Source: Protea cynaroides (lineage: Eukaryota; Streptophyta; Magnoliopsida; Proteales; Proteaceae). Taken from it: a stretch of DNA of 64,000 nt. The stretch's first letter is position 1. Every line of letters begins with the position of its first letter. Both the position numbers and the translations under genes were made by a program. Positions 36,054-49,900 of the stretch are shown here, in pieces. The stretch covers positions 89,646,278-89,710,277 of the forward strand of contig CM053275.1 in NCBI GenBank assembly GCA_028583415.1, in the 5' to 3' direction. Under the pieces are notes generated by a model. That model did not search any database. It saw only the letters and a list, made by a program, of their open reading frames with translations, and was not told the origin of the DNA.

Positions 36054-36415
36054 TGTAAAATCTTTCTGATTTTATAATTATGGACAACATTATCTTACTT
36101 GCCTATTATGATTGGTGAGAATCCAATGAATGTTTGATTGATTATCCATTTCTAATTATAAATCAAATCTATTCCATTATGGGATTGAAATAGGTTTGAA
36201 ATCCAAATCATTATAAATATGAAACAGGGACCTATACCTAAGAGAAAGGAGACTGTAGAAGATTTTTGTTGGGAATCAAGCAAAAGACAAGGGTGGAAAA
36301 CAATCTTCTGGTATGTCCAATTTATTTTATTGATTATGTTATTACTTAAATGTATTTTATATTCTATATGGGATTCATTGAAATGAATTTTATTAGGATG
36401 AACGAAAATCCTACA
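36054..36415 (+). repeat. Copia 1 3' LTR (362 bp)
   Basis: TGTAAAATC...CCTACA, preceded by the purine-rich AAGTGGAAGAT. It lacks 39 bp present in the 5' LTR. Confidence 0.92.
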
Positions 36416-37924
36416 TAACAACCCCTAACATTTTCTGTTCACTTGGGTCTTAACAATTCAATTTCAGGAAAATTAAATTTCAATAATCTGATTGATATCA
36501 TATAATAACATGAATTTCATGTTTTTAGTATCATAGAGAAATCATAAATTGGAAAATATTTAGTATTACTAAATTTAATTGCATAATAAAGTACAATTAT
36601 TGAATAATCTTCTACGATTTTAAATCAGAACTTAATCAAGTGGATTTATGTTATCTGTTCATCCAAAATAAATGAATAAAAATCAGGATTATTGCTATGT
36701 ATTTACATTTCCAGATGAAAGTGAAGGACTTATTTTCGTTCTGATGGATTGTTTTGTCAATTAAATTGAAGCTTCATTCAGTTGTTGAATTCCATCATTT
36801 TGACTTGGCGATCACGTCGGAGCCATTTGTTGGTGACGATTGGAATTGTATCTCCGTGCTAACAAGACACTCGCATTTGCGCGGATATAAAAGGGTAACG
36901 GCTTCGGAGGCTTCTCTGTCGCGCCCAAATAGCCCCTTCTTTGGACCTCTGGTTCTCTCTCTCCCTGATTCTCATATTTCCATTTTCCATCCTTTTTCTT
37001 CCCTTTAGAGGCATTCATCTCGAAAAGATTATTTTCCTTAAAATTTCAGATAAAATTTTCGAAGACAACTACTTAAATATTAAAATATATTTGAAACAAT
37101 AACGGACTTCAATTCCGGGATCTATATTTCGAGGTACCATTTCTTCCTATCTGTTTCTTCCGTACTTAAATTTCATGGAGATTTGACTATGCGTCTCGGT
37201 TGAATTGAATTATCAGCATTTGAATATCTTTTCCATTCTGCATTTTGCTCTTCAACGAGCTCTGATCAATGCGCGATCTTGTATGTCGTTTCATCTCCTT
37301 CCCTCCCTGTACTTAACAGCGTTTTTAAATCCGCTGCATTGATTTGTTTTTTTATGGAGGAGGAACATTGAAACTTTGATTCTGATTACCTATCAGAAAC
37401 TAGAACCGGTTTTCTGCAGGGAACTTTCTGATACATATACCTTTTCCAATCCGCAGTTCGATTGTCTCCACATTTTTATTCCTTTTTTTTTTTTTTTTTT
37501 GGTTTTGTTTTTCACCATTTGACGATGGTCACGTATGAATGTCGATCACCATTGTGGTTTGTCAGTATTGCTGAATTTGGAAGTTTAAATCGTGATTTCT
37601 TTGAGAACTGTTGGTTGTCCTTCTTATGATCTAATTTCATCTGGCGAATCATCCTTTACAGACAGGGGAGCTTGATTTTATCTAAACCAGTAAAACGACA
37701 TCTGTTTGAATTTGAGGTAGAAGGTGTAGATTTGTATACTTTATCACATCTGTCTTCGTAAGCAGTACTCACGTCCCTTTTCAATTGGTGAAAGAGGCAA
37801 CGTTTCTGCCTTAATTCCAGTCAACTTTTTTTTTTATATTTAATTAAAAACCCACCCTTCCTCCGTTCCCTGTCTATTTTTTTCAATTAGCTATATGAGG
37901 GATTACTAGGTCCAACATATTTCG
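36416..37924 (+). promoter_or_regulatory. Promoter and 5' UTR of the BEACH gene
   Basis: TATAAAAG at 36886-36893 is a good TATA box, followed by a C/T-rich stretch (36940-37005) typical of a plant 5' leader, so transcription probably starts near 36920. About 1 kb separates this from the ATG. It contains donor-like sites (GAGGTACC near 37131) and a T-rich run near 37480, so a 5' UTR intron is likely. Copia 1 ends 470 bp upstream of the TATA box. Confidence 0.6.
36886..36893 (+). promoter_or_regulatory. TATA box of the BEACH gene
   Basis: TATAAAAG in an otherwise GC-moderate context, 25-35 bp before a pyrimidine-rich leader. Assigned from sequence only. Confidence 0.55.
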
Positions 37925-40900
37925 ATGGAGGAAGAAACCCAAGAGTCTGGAAAAATCTCTGTAAAAGACTCTGAGAGGGAGGTGGATATTCCCGAAGGCG
38001 GAGGTGTAAGTGAAAGCAGAAGAGAATTTCCCGTTGAGCATATCACAACTGACGATAGGTCTGACCTGGAAAATGACCACCATTTGCAAGGATTAACTTC
38101 TATGAGTACAGCCACAGCATCTGAAGATTGGGGCAGAACAGGTGATGGAGGGGACCAATTTGAGCCAGTGTCTTTTAAAGACCAGGAGAGGAATACGCTG
38201 GATTCTCATGGCAATGTGGATTCAGTACGATCTTCTAATTCAGATAATGTGAGCCAGTCATCTGTAATTGAGGCGGCCTCAGAATCTTATACTAGAAAAG
38301 CAGGGCCATTGGATACTTATCTAGCTGTTGACATGCAAGATCAACCTTGTTGGAGTCCTGCTTCACAGAGACGAGATGGGTCTGGTCTCAAAAAATCTTC
38401 ATCTGCAGCTAGTTTTGATTCGTCCTCTAGCTGCTATGGAGAAGCTGGGTATTCTCCACCTGTCGCATCACCCACAAAACCTCGGCCTAAACCTGTCATG
38501 CCAAACGTCTCCCCAGAACTATTGCACCTTGTGGATTCCGCCATCATGGGGAAACCTGAAAGCTTGGAAAAACTGAAGGCTGTTGTATGTGGTAAGGAGA
38601 TTTTTGGGAGGGGAGAAGAAATTGATTGCATTGCTGTTTTGGTAGTAGACTCACTTATTGCCACAATGGGCGGTGTAGAATGTTTTGATGATAACGAAGA
38701 CAACAACCCTCCTAGTGTGATGCTCAATTCCAGGGCTGCCATTGTATCGGGGGAGCTGATTCCTTGGCTTCCTTGGGAAGGTGACTTTGCAGATTTTATG
38801 TCACCTAGGACACGTATGGGTAAAGGATTGCTTGCAATACTTAAGGCTTGCACGAGAAACAGAGCAATGTGCTCTGCGGCTGGTCTATTGGCAGTTCTTT
38901 TGAACTCGGCAGAGAAGATAGTTGATATGGAAGTTGGTTTGGCAGAGCAGATGCACTGGGATGGTACACCTTTATGCCAGTGCATCCAATACTTGGCTGG
39001 ACATTCGCTAAATGTAATTGATCTACATAGTTGGCTTGGTGTAATCACGAGAACACTTACCACAGTTTGGGCAGCCCGTTTGACACTTTCATTGGAAAGA
39101 GCCATGGGTGGAAAGGAGACAAGGGGTCCGGCATGCACCTTTGAGTTTGATGGTGAAAGTTCTGGTTTACTTGGTACAGGAGAGAGCCGTTGGCCATTCA
39201 CCAATGGGTATGCATTTGCAACATGGATCTATATAGAATCATTTGCAGATACTCTAAATACAGCAACAGTTGCTGCAGCAATTGCAGCTGCTGCTGCAGC
39301 TAAATCTGGAAAATCCTCGCCTGTCTCAGCAGCAGCTGCAGCAAGTGCACTTGCTGGTGAAGGTACTGCACACATGCCAAGGTTGTTCAGTTTCTTATCT
39401 GCTGATAATCAAGGGGTAGAAGCATATTTTCATGCGCAGTTTTTGGTAGTTGAAAGTGGTAGTGGAAAGGGAAAGAAAGCTTCCCTGCATTTCACTCATG
39501 CATTCAAGCCGCAGTGCTGGTATTTCATTGGTCTGGAGCATACTTGCAGGCAGGGGCTACTTGGAAAAGCAGAGAGTGAGCTTAGATTGTATATTGATGG
39601 CACTTTGTATGAGAGTCATCCATTTGAGTTCCCACGGATTGCCAGGCCTCTTGCGTTTTGCTGCATTGGGACAAATCCGCCTCCAACAATGGCTGGCTTG
39701 CAACGTCGTCGTCGTCAGTGTCCGCTATTTGCTGAGATGGGTCCTATTTATATTTTTAAGGAGCCAATTGGCCCAGAGAAAATGTCTCGTTTGGCTTTCA
39801 GGGGAGGCGATGTGCTGCCTTCTTTTGATAATGGGGCAGGGTTGCCATGGCTAGCAACCAATAACCATCTGAGGAGTTTGGCTGATGAAAGTGCACTTTT
39901 GGATGCAGAAATTGGAGGAAACTTGCACCTTCTCTATCACCCAAGTTTGCTCAGTGGGCGTTTCTGTCCAGATGCTTCCCCTTCTGGTGCTGCAGGTTGG
40001 CTAAATAATCTATATTTTCATTTCTATTTGTGAAAATATGACAACTGCTTCCTTAACTTTCAATGATTCTTCCCTTCAAAACCCATTTAGAATTTCCAAA
40101 TACTACTTGTTAGCTAGCCATGTTCTGATTATCCTATGCTTTGATGTTGCAACTCAGAAATGGAATACAATTAACTGCAATTAATTGTTATGTATAGGGA
40201 GTTGATTTCATGGTTTTGTTATTTTATTTTGAAAATAATATATGTATATTTTATTTGAAAGAAAATATTCTATTATCTGATTTATGCATATTGAAGAAAA
40301 TTTGAATAGCATTCATCCCTACCCGGAAAAATAAACCCTAGTCTTCGCCCACTTCAAATGCCTTTGGGTTTGTTAAAAATATTTGAGGTTTCCCCCTTAA
40401 AATATAAGAAAAAGGTATAAGAGGAAAATGAAGTAGTATTGGATTTGTGACTGTTGTAAAAAAGACACCTCCCATATGGTTGTGGGCAATCATGATGCAT
40501 TATAGATTAGAAACTTTTTTTTTTCCAGTGGTTATTATAGATTAGAATCTTATTATCTTATAGTCTGACTTAAATAATTCTGCTATCATAGCTTCTTGTC
40601 TCAGAGTGGTCTTGGTTGGTACATTTAAGTTATAATTTAGCTGAATATTTTATTATTGTTTCTCCTCTGTTCGTTATCTTCTCCATGATCTTTTTGTTAT
40701 TGAATACATATTTTTTGAATGTTTTAGGGACACATCGAAGGCCTGCAGAGGTTCTTGGGCAAGTTCATGTTGCTACACGAATACGTCCTGTGGAATCTTT
40801 GTGGGCCATGGCCTATGGAGGACCCATGTCTTTACTTCCACTCACAGTAGGTTATGTTCAAAAGGATACCTTGGAACCACAACATGGGAATTTTCCATTG

Positions 40901-43900
40901 TCTTTAGCTACAGTTTCTCTTGCTGCTCCGATTTTTAGAATTATTACTATCGCTCTTCAAAATCCTAGAAATAACGAGGAGTTATGTTGGACAAGGGGGC
41001 CTGAGGTTTTGTCAAGAATATTAAAATATTTGCTGCAAACTTTGTCTTCTTTGGATCTTGGAAAGCAAAATGGAGTTAGAGACGAGGAACTTGTGGCAGC
41101 AATTGTCTCTCTATGTCAATCTCAGAAAAACAATTATGCATTCAAGGTGCAGCTTTTTCGCACTTTGCTGTTGGATTTGAAAATGTGGAGCTTATGCAAC
41201 TATGGATTACAGAAGAAGCTCCTATCATCACTTGCAGACATGGTTTTCACTGAGTCATCAGCAATGCGAGATGCTAATGCCATCCAGATGCTTCTTGATG
41301 GATGCCGTAGATGCTATTGGATCACTCGTGAAAAGGATTCTGTTGATACTTTTTCAATGAATGAGGCACAGCGTCCTGTTGGCGAAGTGAATGCTTTGGT
41401 TGATGAACTCTTGGTGGTTATTGAACTTCTTGTGGTGGCAGCACCTCCCTTGTTAGCTGTTCAAGATGTCCAATGTTTAATAGGATTTGTGGTTGATTGT
41501 CCACAACCTAATCAGGTAACATGATTCTGAAATAACATTTCCTTACACAGAATAAATGTACAGTTGGTTCATATTTTGTTTGATCGTATTGCTGATATCC
41601 TCTCCCTCTTTTCCCTTTTATCTACTAGCAATATTTTTGCAAATTTTTAGTTACTCCTTTTTCTTTCTTTAAATGTTTCCATGTTATTTTATCAAATAAA
41701 TTTAGACTGGGCAACATCTCATCTCAGCTCAACTCAACTCAACTGAACCTTATCCCAACTAAATTGGTTGGTTACTTGAATCCTGTTTCACCATTCAACT
41801 CTATGGTGTATGGTAACTGAAACTGGGCCGTCAGTATGTTTGATAACTTGAGTTGTTGCCTTTCGAAATTTAGAATTTCTAGTTGGAAATAATCTTTACA
41901 TATTCTTTCTTCTAGGAAGAACATTTTTTGATTCAGGCATTATTTTCTTCGTTGTCATATATTTTCTCCATTTTAAGTTAGAAGTTTTGTCTTGCTTAAC
42001 CAAATTTGTCCGAAGTTGTTTTAGGTTTAGTTTTCTGATGTATTTCTATATTAAATATTGTGGCACTTCTAATCAGAATAATTTCCTTATTGGTGTGCTT
42101 TTCCAGGTTGCCAGGGTGTTGCACCTGATCTATAGATTGGTGGTACAGCCAAATACATCTAGAGCTCAGACATTTGCAGACTCATTTATATCATGTGGAG
42201 GGGTAGAAACACTTCTTGTCCTGTTGCAAAGGGAAGCAAAAGCTGGTGACCGTTTTGTTTTCGAAGGTTCTAACATTAAGGATGATGGTGGTTTGTCACA
42301 TCAGGGTTCTGGCCTTGATACTGGTAGGGCTCAAGGAAAAAGTCATGATGGTGACGTAGAATCTCTTGAGAAAAAGGAGCCAGTTTTATCTGAAGAAGAT
42401 TCTGAGTCACAGTCCTTAAGTAGAGACAATTCTGTTGTCTGTGTGGGGAAAAACTTTGAAAGAATGGCTTCTGCCACTGAATTTCAATTTATGAAGAATT
42501 TGGGTGGTATAAGGTTTTCAATAAGTGCTGAAAGTGCTAGGAATAATGTTTATAACATTGATAATGGTGATGGAATTGCTGTCAGGATCATCAATCTGTT
42601 GGGTGCACTGGTGTCATCTGGACATCTGAAATTTGGTTCACATGAACCTCAGAATATTACTAGTTACATTATGGGTAATGGGTTGGATGATAGAGGTGGC
42701 ACTATGTTTGATGACAAAGTTGCTCTGCTACTTTTTGCTTTACAAAAGGCTTTTCAAGCGGCACCAGAAAGGCTTATGACTAACAACGTGTACATGGCTT
42801 TATTGGGTGCATCGGTATGTCTGCCCTGTTTGCCTTTTGGTTTTATTTATCTTTATTTCTTCTGTTGATGATGATATAAGTGATCCATACAAATATAAAG
42901 GTGTTTCATGACCAGTCCATGAAGTTTGGACCCAAATTTTTATTCAGGCTGGTCTTGGGGCTGGGCCTATTCCAAATTAAACAAATGTTAGACCCCAGTC
43001 TGGCCCCTGTGCAGTCCTATACAAATATTAAATATTTTATTTTTATTTACCAACACTATTTATATTACCCATTTACTTTGATTTTTTTTTCCAGATTTAT
43101 AGTTATAGGCATGATCTAATGAACTTCAGTTAAACACTCCATATGTTTTTTTTTCTTTTTTTTTCTTTCTTTTTCTGTTTCATTCTTTTCTTTTGGGGGA
43201 TGTGGTGGGGATTTTGGATATGAGCATTTCTTGCTAATCCCTGTTGGCTTTATTTAGAAACATTCTTTGTGTTCTGCACGGACTAATATATATTCTCTTT
43301 CAGATAAATTCTTCTTCGACAGATGATGGGCTTAACCTTTATGATTCTGGTCATCGTTTTGAGCATCTAAAGATTTTGTTGGTTCTTCTCCATTCACTGC
43401 CATATGCATCTAGGGCATTCCAAATTCGGGCATTACAGGTAACTTCTTTATGCATTGCCATGCTTTTATGAAAATTTTTTTCGACATGTTTGTTGTTTCC
43501 CTTTTTGTATAAGTGATTTTCCAACCCAATGCCCTGCATTTATGTGTTCTCTTTGTTTGACTTTTAGCTAGCCGTCAGTTGTTGAACTTTATATCTTCCT
43601 TTTTAGCAATAAAATCTCGTGATATCTATCAAAAAAGGAAGGAAAAAAAGAAGACTTGGAAGAACACTTGCCGGTACCATTAAGAACCCAAATACTTATT
43701 TACACGTTGAATGTCGTTAGATTAGAAATCATATATAGTCTCAAGCAAACCCTGAACTTGCCCAAATTCCCTCTCCCTAAATCCCCTCCTAGAATGCAAG
43801 TTCCAAACAATATTCTTCTCTTTCATTTCTGAATACTGCAATTTATTATCAATATAAAAAGAAGGCCTAGGGGTGGTGGGGGTACTAAAAAGTTAAGAAC

Positions 43901-46900
43901 TTGTTTCGAATTGCATGTTCTTTGCTTAATTTCTCCATGGTATGCCTCACCTTGGCTAGCATATGAAGGTAATGGAGGGAATATTTCTTTGGATGAGTAC
44001 AAGTAATGGTCATCCAGCAAGTTGTTGTATGGTTTTCACTTTTCATATGTTATTCAGATGTGGATTGGTTTGTTTGACAATGCATTAGTGCTCCTTTCTT
44101 TATTATCATAATCATTATTATAATAGTAGTAGAGTGTAGCAAAATGGATGTTCCTTTAGGCCTGGTAGAATGTCCCATACTAGTTACCATCAAATTTAGC
44201 ACCGGAGATCTCAGCCTTAAATTAAAAATGAGGGTTGGGGGGGACCTGCTGTCATGCAGTCATAGTCACTACTGGTTCATAGGGAGACCATGGTTACCCA
44301 CAAGGCCACAAACACATTTCAAATAACAGGATTGCCCACATCTAAACCTTTGACTTCGAAGAAATAAGGCATTAATTTCTATCAGCGGGGGCGTCTCCCT
44401 CAACTATCCTACCAGTCCCCTTATTTTCTTCATTCATACCCTAACAGACACTTCTCTTCCAAGTCTCGTTGAACACTTGGGTATCGGTGCCATTTTGGTT
44501 GGCCTGAAATCCAAGATTTCTACCCAAACTACCGAAATTTCTTGAAACAGTGCATTTTTTGCCGGTAAGTTTCGGTTGGCCATTTCAAGGGGTATATAGC
44601 TATATTAAGCTTTGATACTTAAGGAAATCATTATTTTAGCTTATATAACATATGTAAACCTTGACATTGCAAGAAAGTAACACAAATTAGTAGTTTGGAT
44701 TTGCACCCTTGGTTGGCAATAGACGTCGAACCCTATTATACACCTTGCGTAATATTGCCTATTCTACTAGTACTAGAAAAGAAAAAAAAAAGGCAAGTGT
44801 AACAATTAAAATATGCACTAGAAATGAAGAAATATAATAGTAATTAATTATGAAAGAGTAGAAAGTACATTGTAACTGAATATCAAATTATATAAACTAG
44901 AAGAGAAGAGCTGAGAGAGGAGGGAGTGCCGATTCTGCTAAGGCAGGCATAATCGATCAGCTTATATATCTCACTCTCTGCGATACCTATTTATAAAGTA
45001 ATCAAAGATAAAGATGGGAGATAGGATTTCCACACGTTAACGTGAGAGAGAGGTCTTAATTACAATAGGGAGATAGGACTTCCACATGTCAACCTGCGAG
45101 AGGAGTCCTAGTTACAATAGAGGGATAGGACTCCACATGTCAACATGAGAGAGGAGTCCTAGTTACAATGTGAGATCAGAAGTAACAAAGGGAAAAGATA
45201 AAATAAACATTTATTAATATTGAGTAAGTCAACACAACTAATCCTTCTATCTCTTTATGCTGGAGACTTCTGGTATTCTATCGCTTATGCTGGAGATGGC
45301 TAAGGTGTCACACACCTAATCTCGGTAGGAATGGACCTCGGTAGGAAGGGTCCATTCCTGTATCGCTAACATACATGTAACATCGACTCATATATATAGA
45401 GAGACCCAAGTCCTAAACTCCCAACAATATGATAATGTTAATGGGTGGTGGTACATGAGTACAAATAGGGCCTCCCCAGCCATCCTAATGGCTAATGCCT
45501 CATAGAGTGACGTGGAGGATCGAGTCCACTCGGACTGAAGTTGTAGATGCCCATTTTCCTCTGTTCGTATGATAAATGTAGGCTACTAGCTAAGGGTGTC
45601 AACGGGCCGATCCGGGCTGGTTTCGGTCCGGGCTGAATCGGTGTCGGGTTTTATAAGCCCAGCCCAAAACATGTCCATTAAGAGTTCGGGCTGGGTTGGG
45701 CTGCGCTGGACACAATAACTAACGGGCTGGTCCGGTGTCGGTTTGTTATCGGGTTGGGCTTATTGAGGTGATTTCGGGCTGATTCGGTCCGGACCGGGCT
45801 TATCAAGCTTATCGGACCAATTTTATATGTAAGATATATTGCCTATTTTATTATTTCTATCTATAAAATTAGCATCATTCCTTCTATATGTATGTAATTC
45901 AATAAATTGTAACAATTAATATACTTTTTTCAACTATAGATTCATATAATCTTTCGGATCAAGAAGTGAACTATAACAGTGTAATATAATCATCAAAATT
46001 TAAAACCATAAAAATTAAGAAATTGGGCCCGGATGAACCTTACCGGTGTTCGGGCTAGTTCGGGTTCCTTAACGGGCCGGTTCGGTCTGGTTTCGGTCTA
46101 GGCTGAAACGGTGTCGGGCTTTACAAGTCGAGACCGAAACCTGTCCATTAAGGTTCGGTCCGGGCTGGGTTCGGGTTATTTCGGGCCGACTCGGTCCGTG
46201 CTACCGGGTCGGGCCCATTTTTGACACCCTTACTACTAGCTATGTCATAGTGTGTTAGAAGAAACAGTTGAAGTCCTATACACTTGCCCTAAAAATGGCG
46301 TCATCTATGTACTAGAGATAATCCAACCTAGGGTATACCATATTGTAAAGAACCAGCCACTGAGCTACTGTGATTGGATAGTGTCTCCAGTATGTAAATT
46401 GGATGGTTGGGTACAAGGTTCAAAATCTCGAGTCTCGAGGGTGTCTCGACCCTCTGAGAAATCGAGATCTCGGAAATCTTGGTCGAGATCTCGGCGAGAC
46501 ATTGCACGAAAGCCGCAAAGGCTTAAAATGTGTGTTTCGACTCTAAAATGACCATTTTAAGGCTTGATACTCTAGGGAACCCTATTTTAGCATATATAAA
46601 CATATTTAAACCATAAAACTGTATAAATAATCAAACATGATGGTTGTTTGGGTTTACACCCATGTTTGACAGTGTCGGTTTGAAGTTCAAATGTAAACCT
46701 AGGGTAATATTGACTATTCTACATAATGTTACACTAATAGAAGATGACAGAAGACCAAATGAGCTAGTAAAATGATATTTTAGGAGAAGAATAAACATAA
46801 TAATACTTAATTAGTCAATTGTCATAGTAAAAAAAACCCAAAGTAGTCAAGTAGACTATACAATCATAATTCATACATTATGTCGAGACCAGTAGAACTA

Positions 46901-49900
46901 GTTGAAAATGTCGAGAAATGGTTGAGAAATGATCGAAAATGTCGAGAAATGGTCGAAAATGTCGAGACCAGCTCGAGAACTGGTCGAGATGGTTGAGACA
47001 CCGTATCGAGGTGAGATCTCGTCTCGAGCCCCTCGAGATCTTGCCGAGATCTTGAACACTGGTTGGGTAGGAGAAGAGGTTGTCCACAAAGGATGATCCA
47101 ATTTATGAGTGGGAGTCCTGCTCATAATGTCTGGGAACAGAGACTTAGCCGTCACCATATGCATCGTACTCCGACCTAATGCCATATGTGGGAAAAGATG
47201 GGGCACGCCACTTTGTCTAGTGCTGTCCTCTAGACTCAATCCTCCTAGAGTATTAGATAAGCTTGCAACGTCAACGTCCATCATGTTATCAACTTACTCA
47301 TCTGGTTAGAACTAGCGGCAAGGCTCTCCTGTACCTTGCGTATGAGGAGAATGGACGTGCACCCTGGTCCCTATCTTGCATGACGTGAACAAACTTGGTC
47401 TTCCTAGTGAATTGAATCGGTTCCAAGTCTGGCTCCGGCATTGTCACCTCCTCTGTTTGTAATACCGCTCTCGGAGGCCTCCATCATCAACCCCATCATC
47501 ACCATCACCATCACCATCACCATCCTCATCGTCACTGCCGTCATCTCCACGAGCATACAGTGATAGTGTGTGCTGGTGTGTGCTGAGTGGAATGTGACAT
47601 TGTGACTAGCCAAGGTCCTCTCCCTGCCAGCAGGGGGCTTAAACGGTAGGGGTTACTGTCAAATGCGACCCTTAAAAGTCATGAAATCATTCACATCAGC
47701 ACCCATCTGATTAGCTATCTCTTGGTTGGGCCGGGCCTCTCCTTAGGCTCATCCATCACTGGCTCAACTTTATCCCTCACCCACTCCACCAAGGGATCTT
47801 CATCCTCTGGCTCCAATTAAAAAATGTTGATGAGCTCAATTGGGATATAGTTGTTCTCCATACACATGCTTACATGATGCATCCTCAGCCTCATATTGGA
47901 GTTCATATACACCAAGTCTGGCAGGCATTCAAAATCCAATCGGTTCCGCCTCTTGGAGTGGATGAGCGATAACGTTCTTCAGTTTTGCTCATAGTCGGAT
48001 GCGAAACATGTCTGGGAGAGGTCATTGATTATTATTTTCCTCAATTCTTGTGCTGATCCCCATACAACACCCACCATTCAGCTGCACTACATTAATCTGA
48101 CATGTTATTTGCATGCTGAAAAACATCTTAATACCAGATGTAAGTAAGAGAATAATATATTGAACTGCATAACATCATTCGGTGTTGCCCAGGTCGGCCA
48201 TTGAAAGTTTTAATATATACCCATTTGGAAATTGTTAATGTTAGCAACCAATACCAGTTGGAGTAATAACTTATTATATTCCTAATAAACTACAGAACTC
48301 ACCTCTAAGTTGTAAATAAAATGTATTGTTGAGCTTGATCCAACTTGGCAACCACCTTCTACACTGCTTCTATAAGATCCAGATTCAACCCAAGTTTATA
48401 GTTATATTAATATTTGGGATTCTAATTGTTGCTGAAAATTGGCATATAGATATTGTCAATGTATAGTAATATATTCTATAAATGCTTAAGGCAATGTGAA
48501 TTAGTTACATTAAAAAAAGAAAAAAATTTCATCTACACCCCATCAAGGATTGCTAACATCATCTACACCCACAAGATTGCAAAAACATCACCTAGGTCCA
48601 CTTAACTGACGAAAATCACTAAAATTGTTGAAATATTGTTTTACCCCTCATATTATAAATTGAAAAATTAAAAGATTATATTGATTTACTAATTTGCCCT
48701 TCAAATCAAACTTATATTTTCTCTCCCTCTTTCCTTTTCACTCTCACCCAAACCCTATCCCCTAACGTTGGAGTCTCCGGCGTCTTTCATCACTAAAACC
48801 TGGCGAAAGCTCATGGAACTACGACATCTACGACCTTGAACTCATGGCCGTCGAGAATAACACGGAGCTGCGGAAGCTCTTGCTCGAAACCTCCGGCAAG
48901 TCCGTCATCGTCCTCGAGGACATCAATTGTTCACTCGACCTCAACTGAAAAAGGAAGGACACGGAGAAAGACGAAAAAGATGACTGCAACCCTGACCCGA
49001 GTAATGAGAAGATGAGTAGCAGCGATGTAGGGGCAGACCCAGAAAAATTCGAGACAATCCCCCAAGAACCTTCCTCTACTCATTCTGAGCAGCGTCGGGA
49101 AGAAGCTTCCAAATTATTCCTTTTCTTTCCTCTGATCTCTATTTCATTTTCATGGTGGAAGGTTCAATGGGCTTGATTTTCTTGTGAAGATGAAAGGGAA
49201 GAAGACTGTAATGTTTGTGGGAGATTCACACAATCAATGGCAGTCATTGATTTGTATGATTTCCATCTGGGTACCATGCTCACTGGCCCACCCAATTGCT
49301 CAAGGCGGATCCCCTGTACACATTCAAGTTCTTAGTGATTTACAAGGTTGTAAAGCATTTGTAGTTTACATTTAGAAAAAAAAAAAAAAAAACATTTGCA
49401 GTGATCAATGGAGGTTTGAAGGTGAGAAGATGAGCAGCAGCGATGTTTAATTTCCAACTCAGTTTTACAAATTGGCACTTCAAATATAATTTCATTGATG
49501 CATAAGCATCTCCCTATTATCTTTGATGGCAGCTGCTGGTTTTGGGCCAGAATAGGCATCTCTGTAACATTCAAAAATCCATTCTAAATATAGTTACCCA
49601 ATCAAATAAAAACTACTTTAAAAACTTGATGTGGTCGGGGATGAAGAAGACATTGTTTGATTGAGCTTGTTGTCGAAGGAATAATCGTGGTAGGGGAAGA
49701 TGAAGGCACTGTCGACAGCGAAGAAAAATGACAAGTCAGTCTTCGTCGTCCTCATTGAGAAGAAGTAGGATTTTATTTTTCCCCTTTCTACTGGTATTTT
49801 CAATAGGCCAAAAGGGTATATTGGTTTTTTTAACCTACAAAAAGGGTATTCTCGTCTGTGAAAAATTCCAATCCACCTGACGTCAGCATCTAACGTGAAT

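Larger units (their letters stand above)
24868..36415 (+). mobile_element. Copia retrotransposon 1, defective, with two nested solo LTRs
   Basis: The two LTRs (24868-25268 and 36054-36415) are near identical apart from a 39-bp gap. The element is flanked by a perfect 5-bp duplication, TAACA (24863-24867 and 36416-36420). The left LTR end is TATAAAATC where the right has TGTAAAATC, so one terminal base has mutated. It has a PBS (25270-25282) and an AAGTGGAAGAT polypurine-type tract (36043-36053). The gene order gag, integrase, RT, RNase H is Copia-type. Less the two solo LTRs it is about 6.9 kb. The zinc knuckle, protease and most of integrase are deleted, and stops and shifts break the rest. 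Confidence 0.93.

Noticed and set aside
24868..36415. Endogenous pararetrovirus
   Set aside because: Gene order (integrase before RT), LTRs and primer site are those of Copia; no coat or movement protein sequence was seen.
38434..39204. 256-aa open frame on the minus strand
   Set aside because: It is the antisense shadow of BEACH exon 1, whose plus-strand frame has clear family motifs.
40003..40727. Extension of BEACH exon 1 to the in-frame stop at 40033
   Set aside because: The donor after GCTGCAG at 39995 and the acceptor at 40727 restore the conserved AAG-THRRPAEVLGQ junction; the extra residues are intronic.
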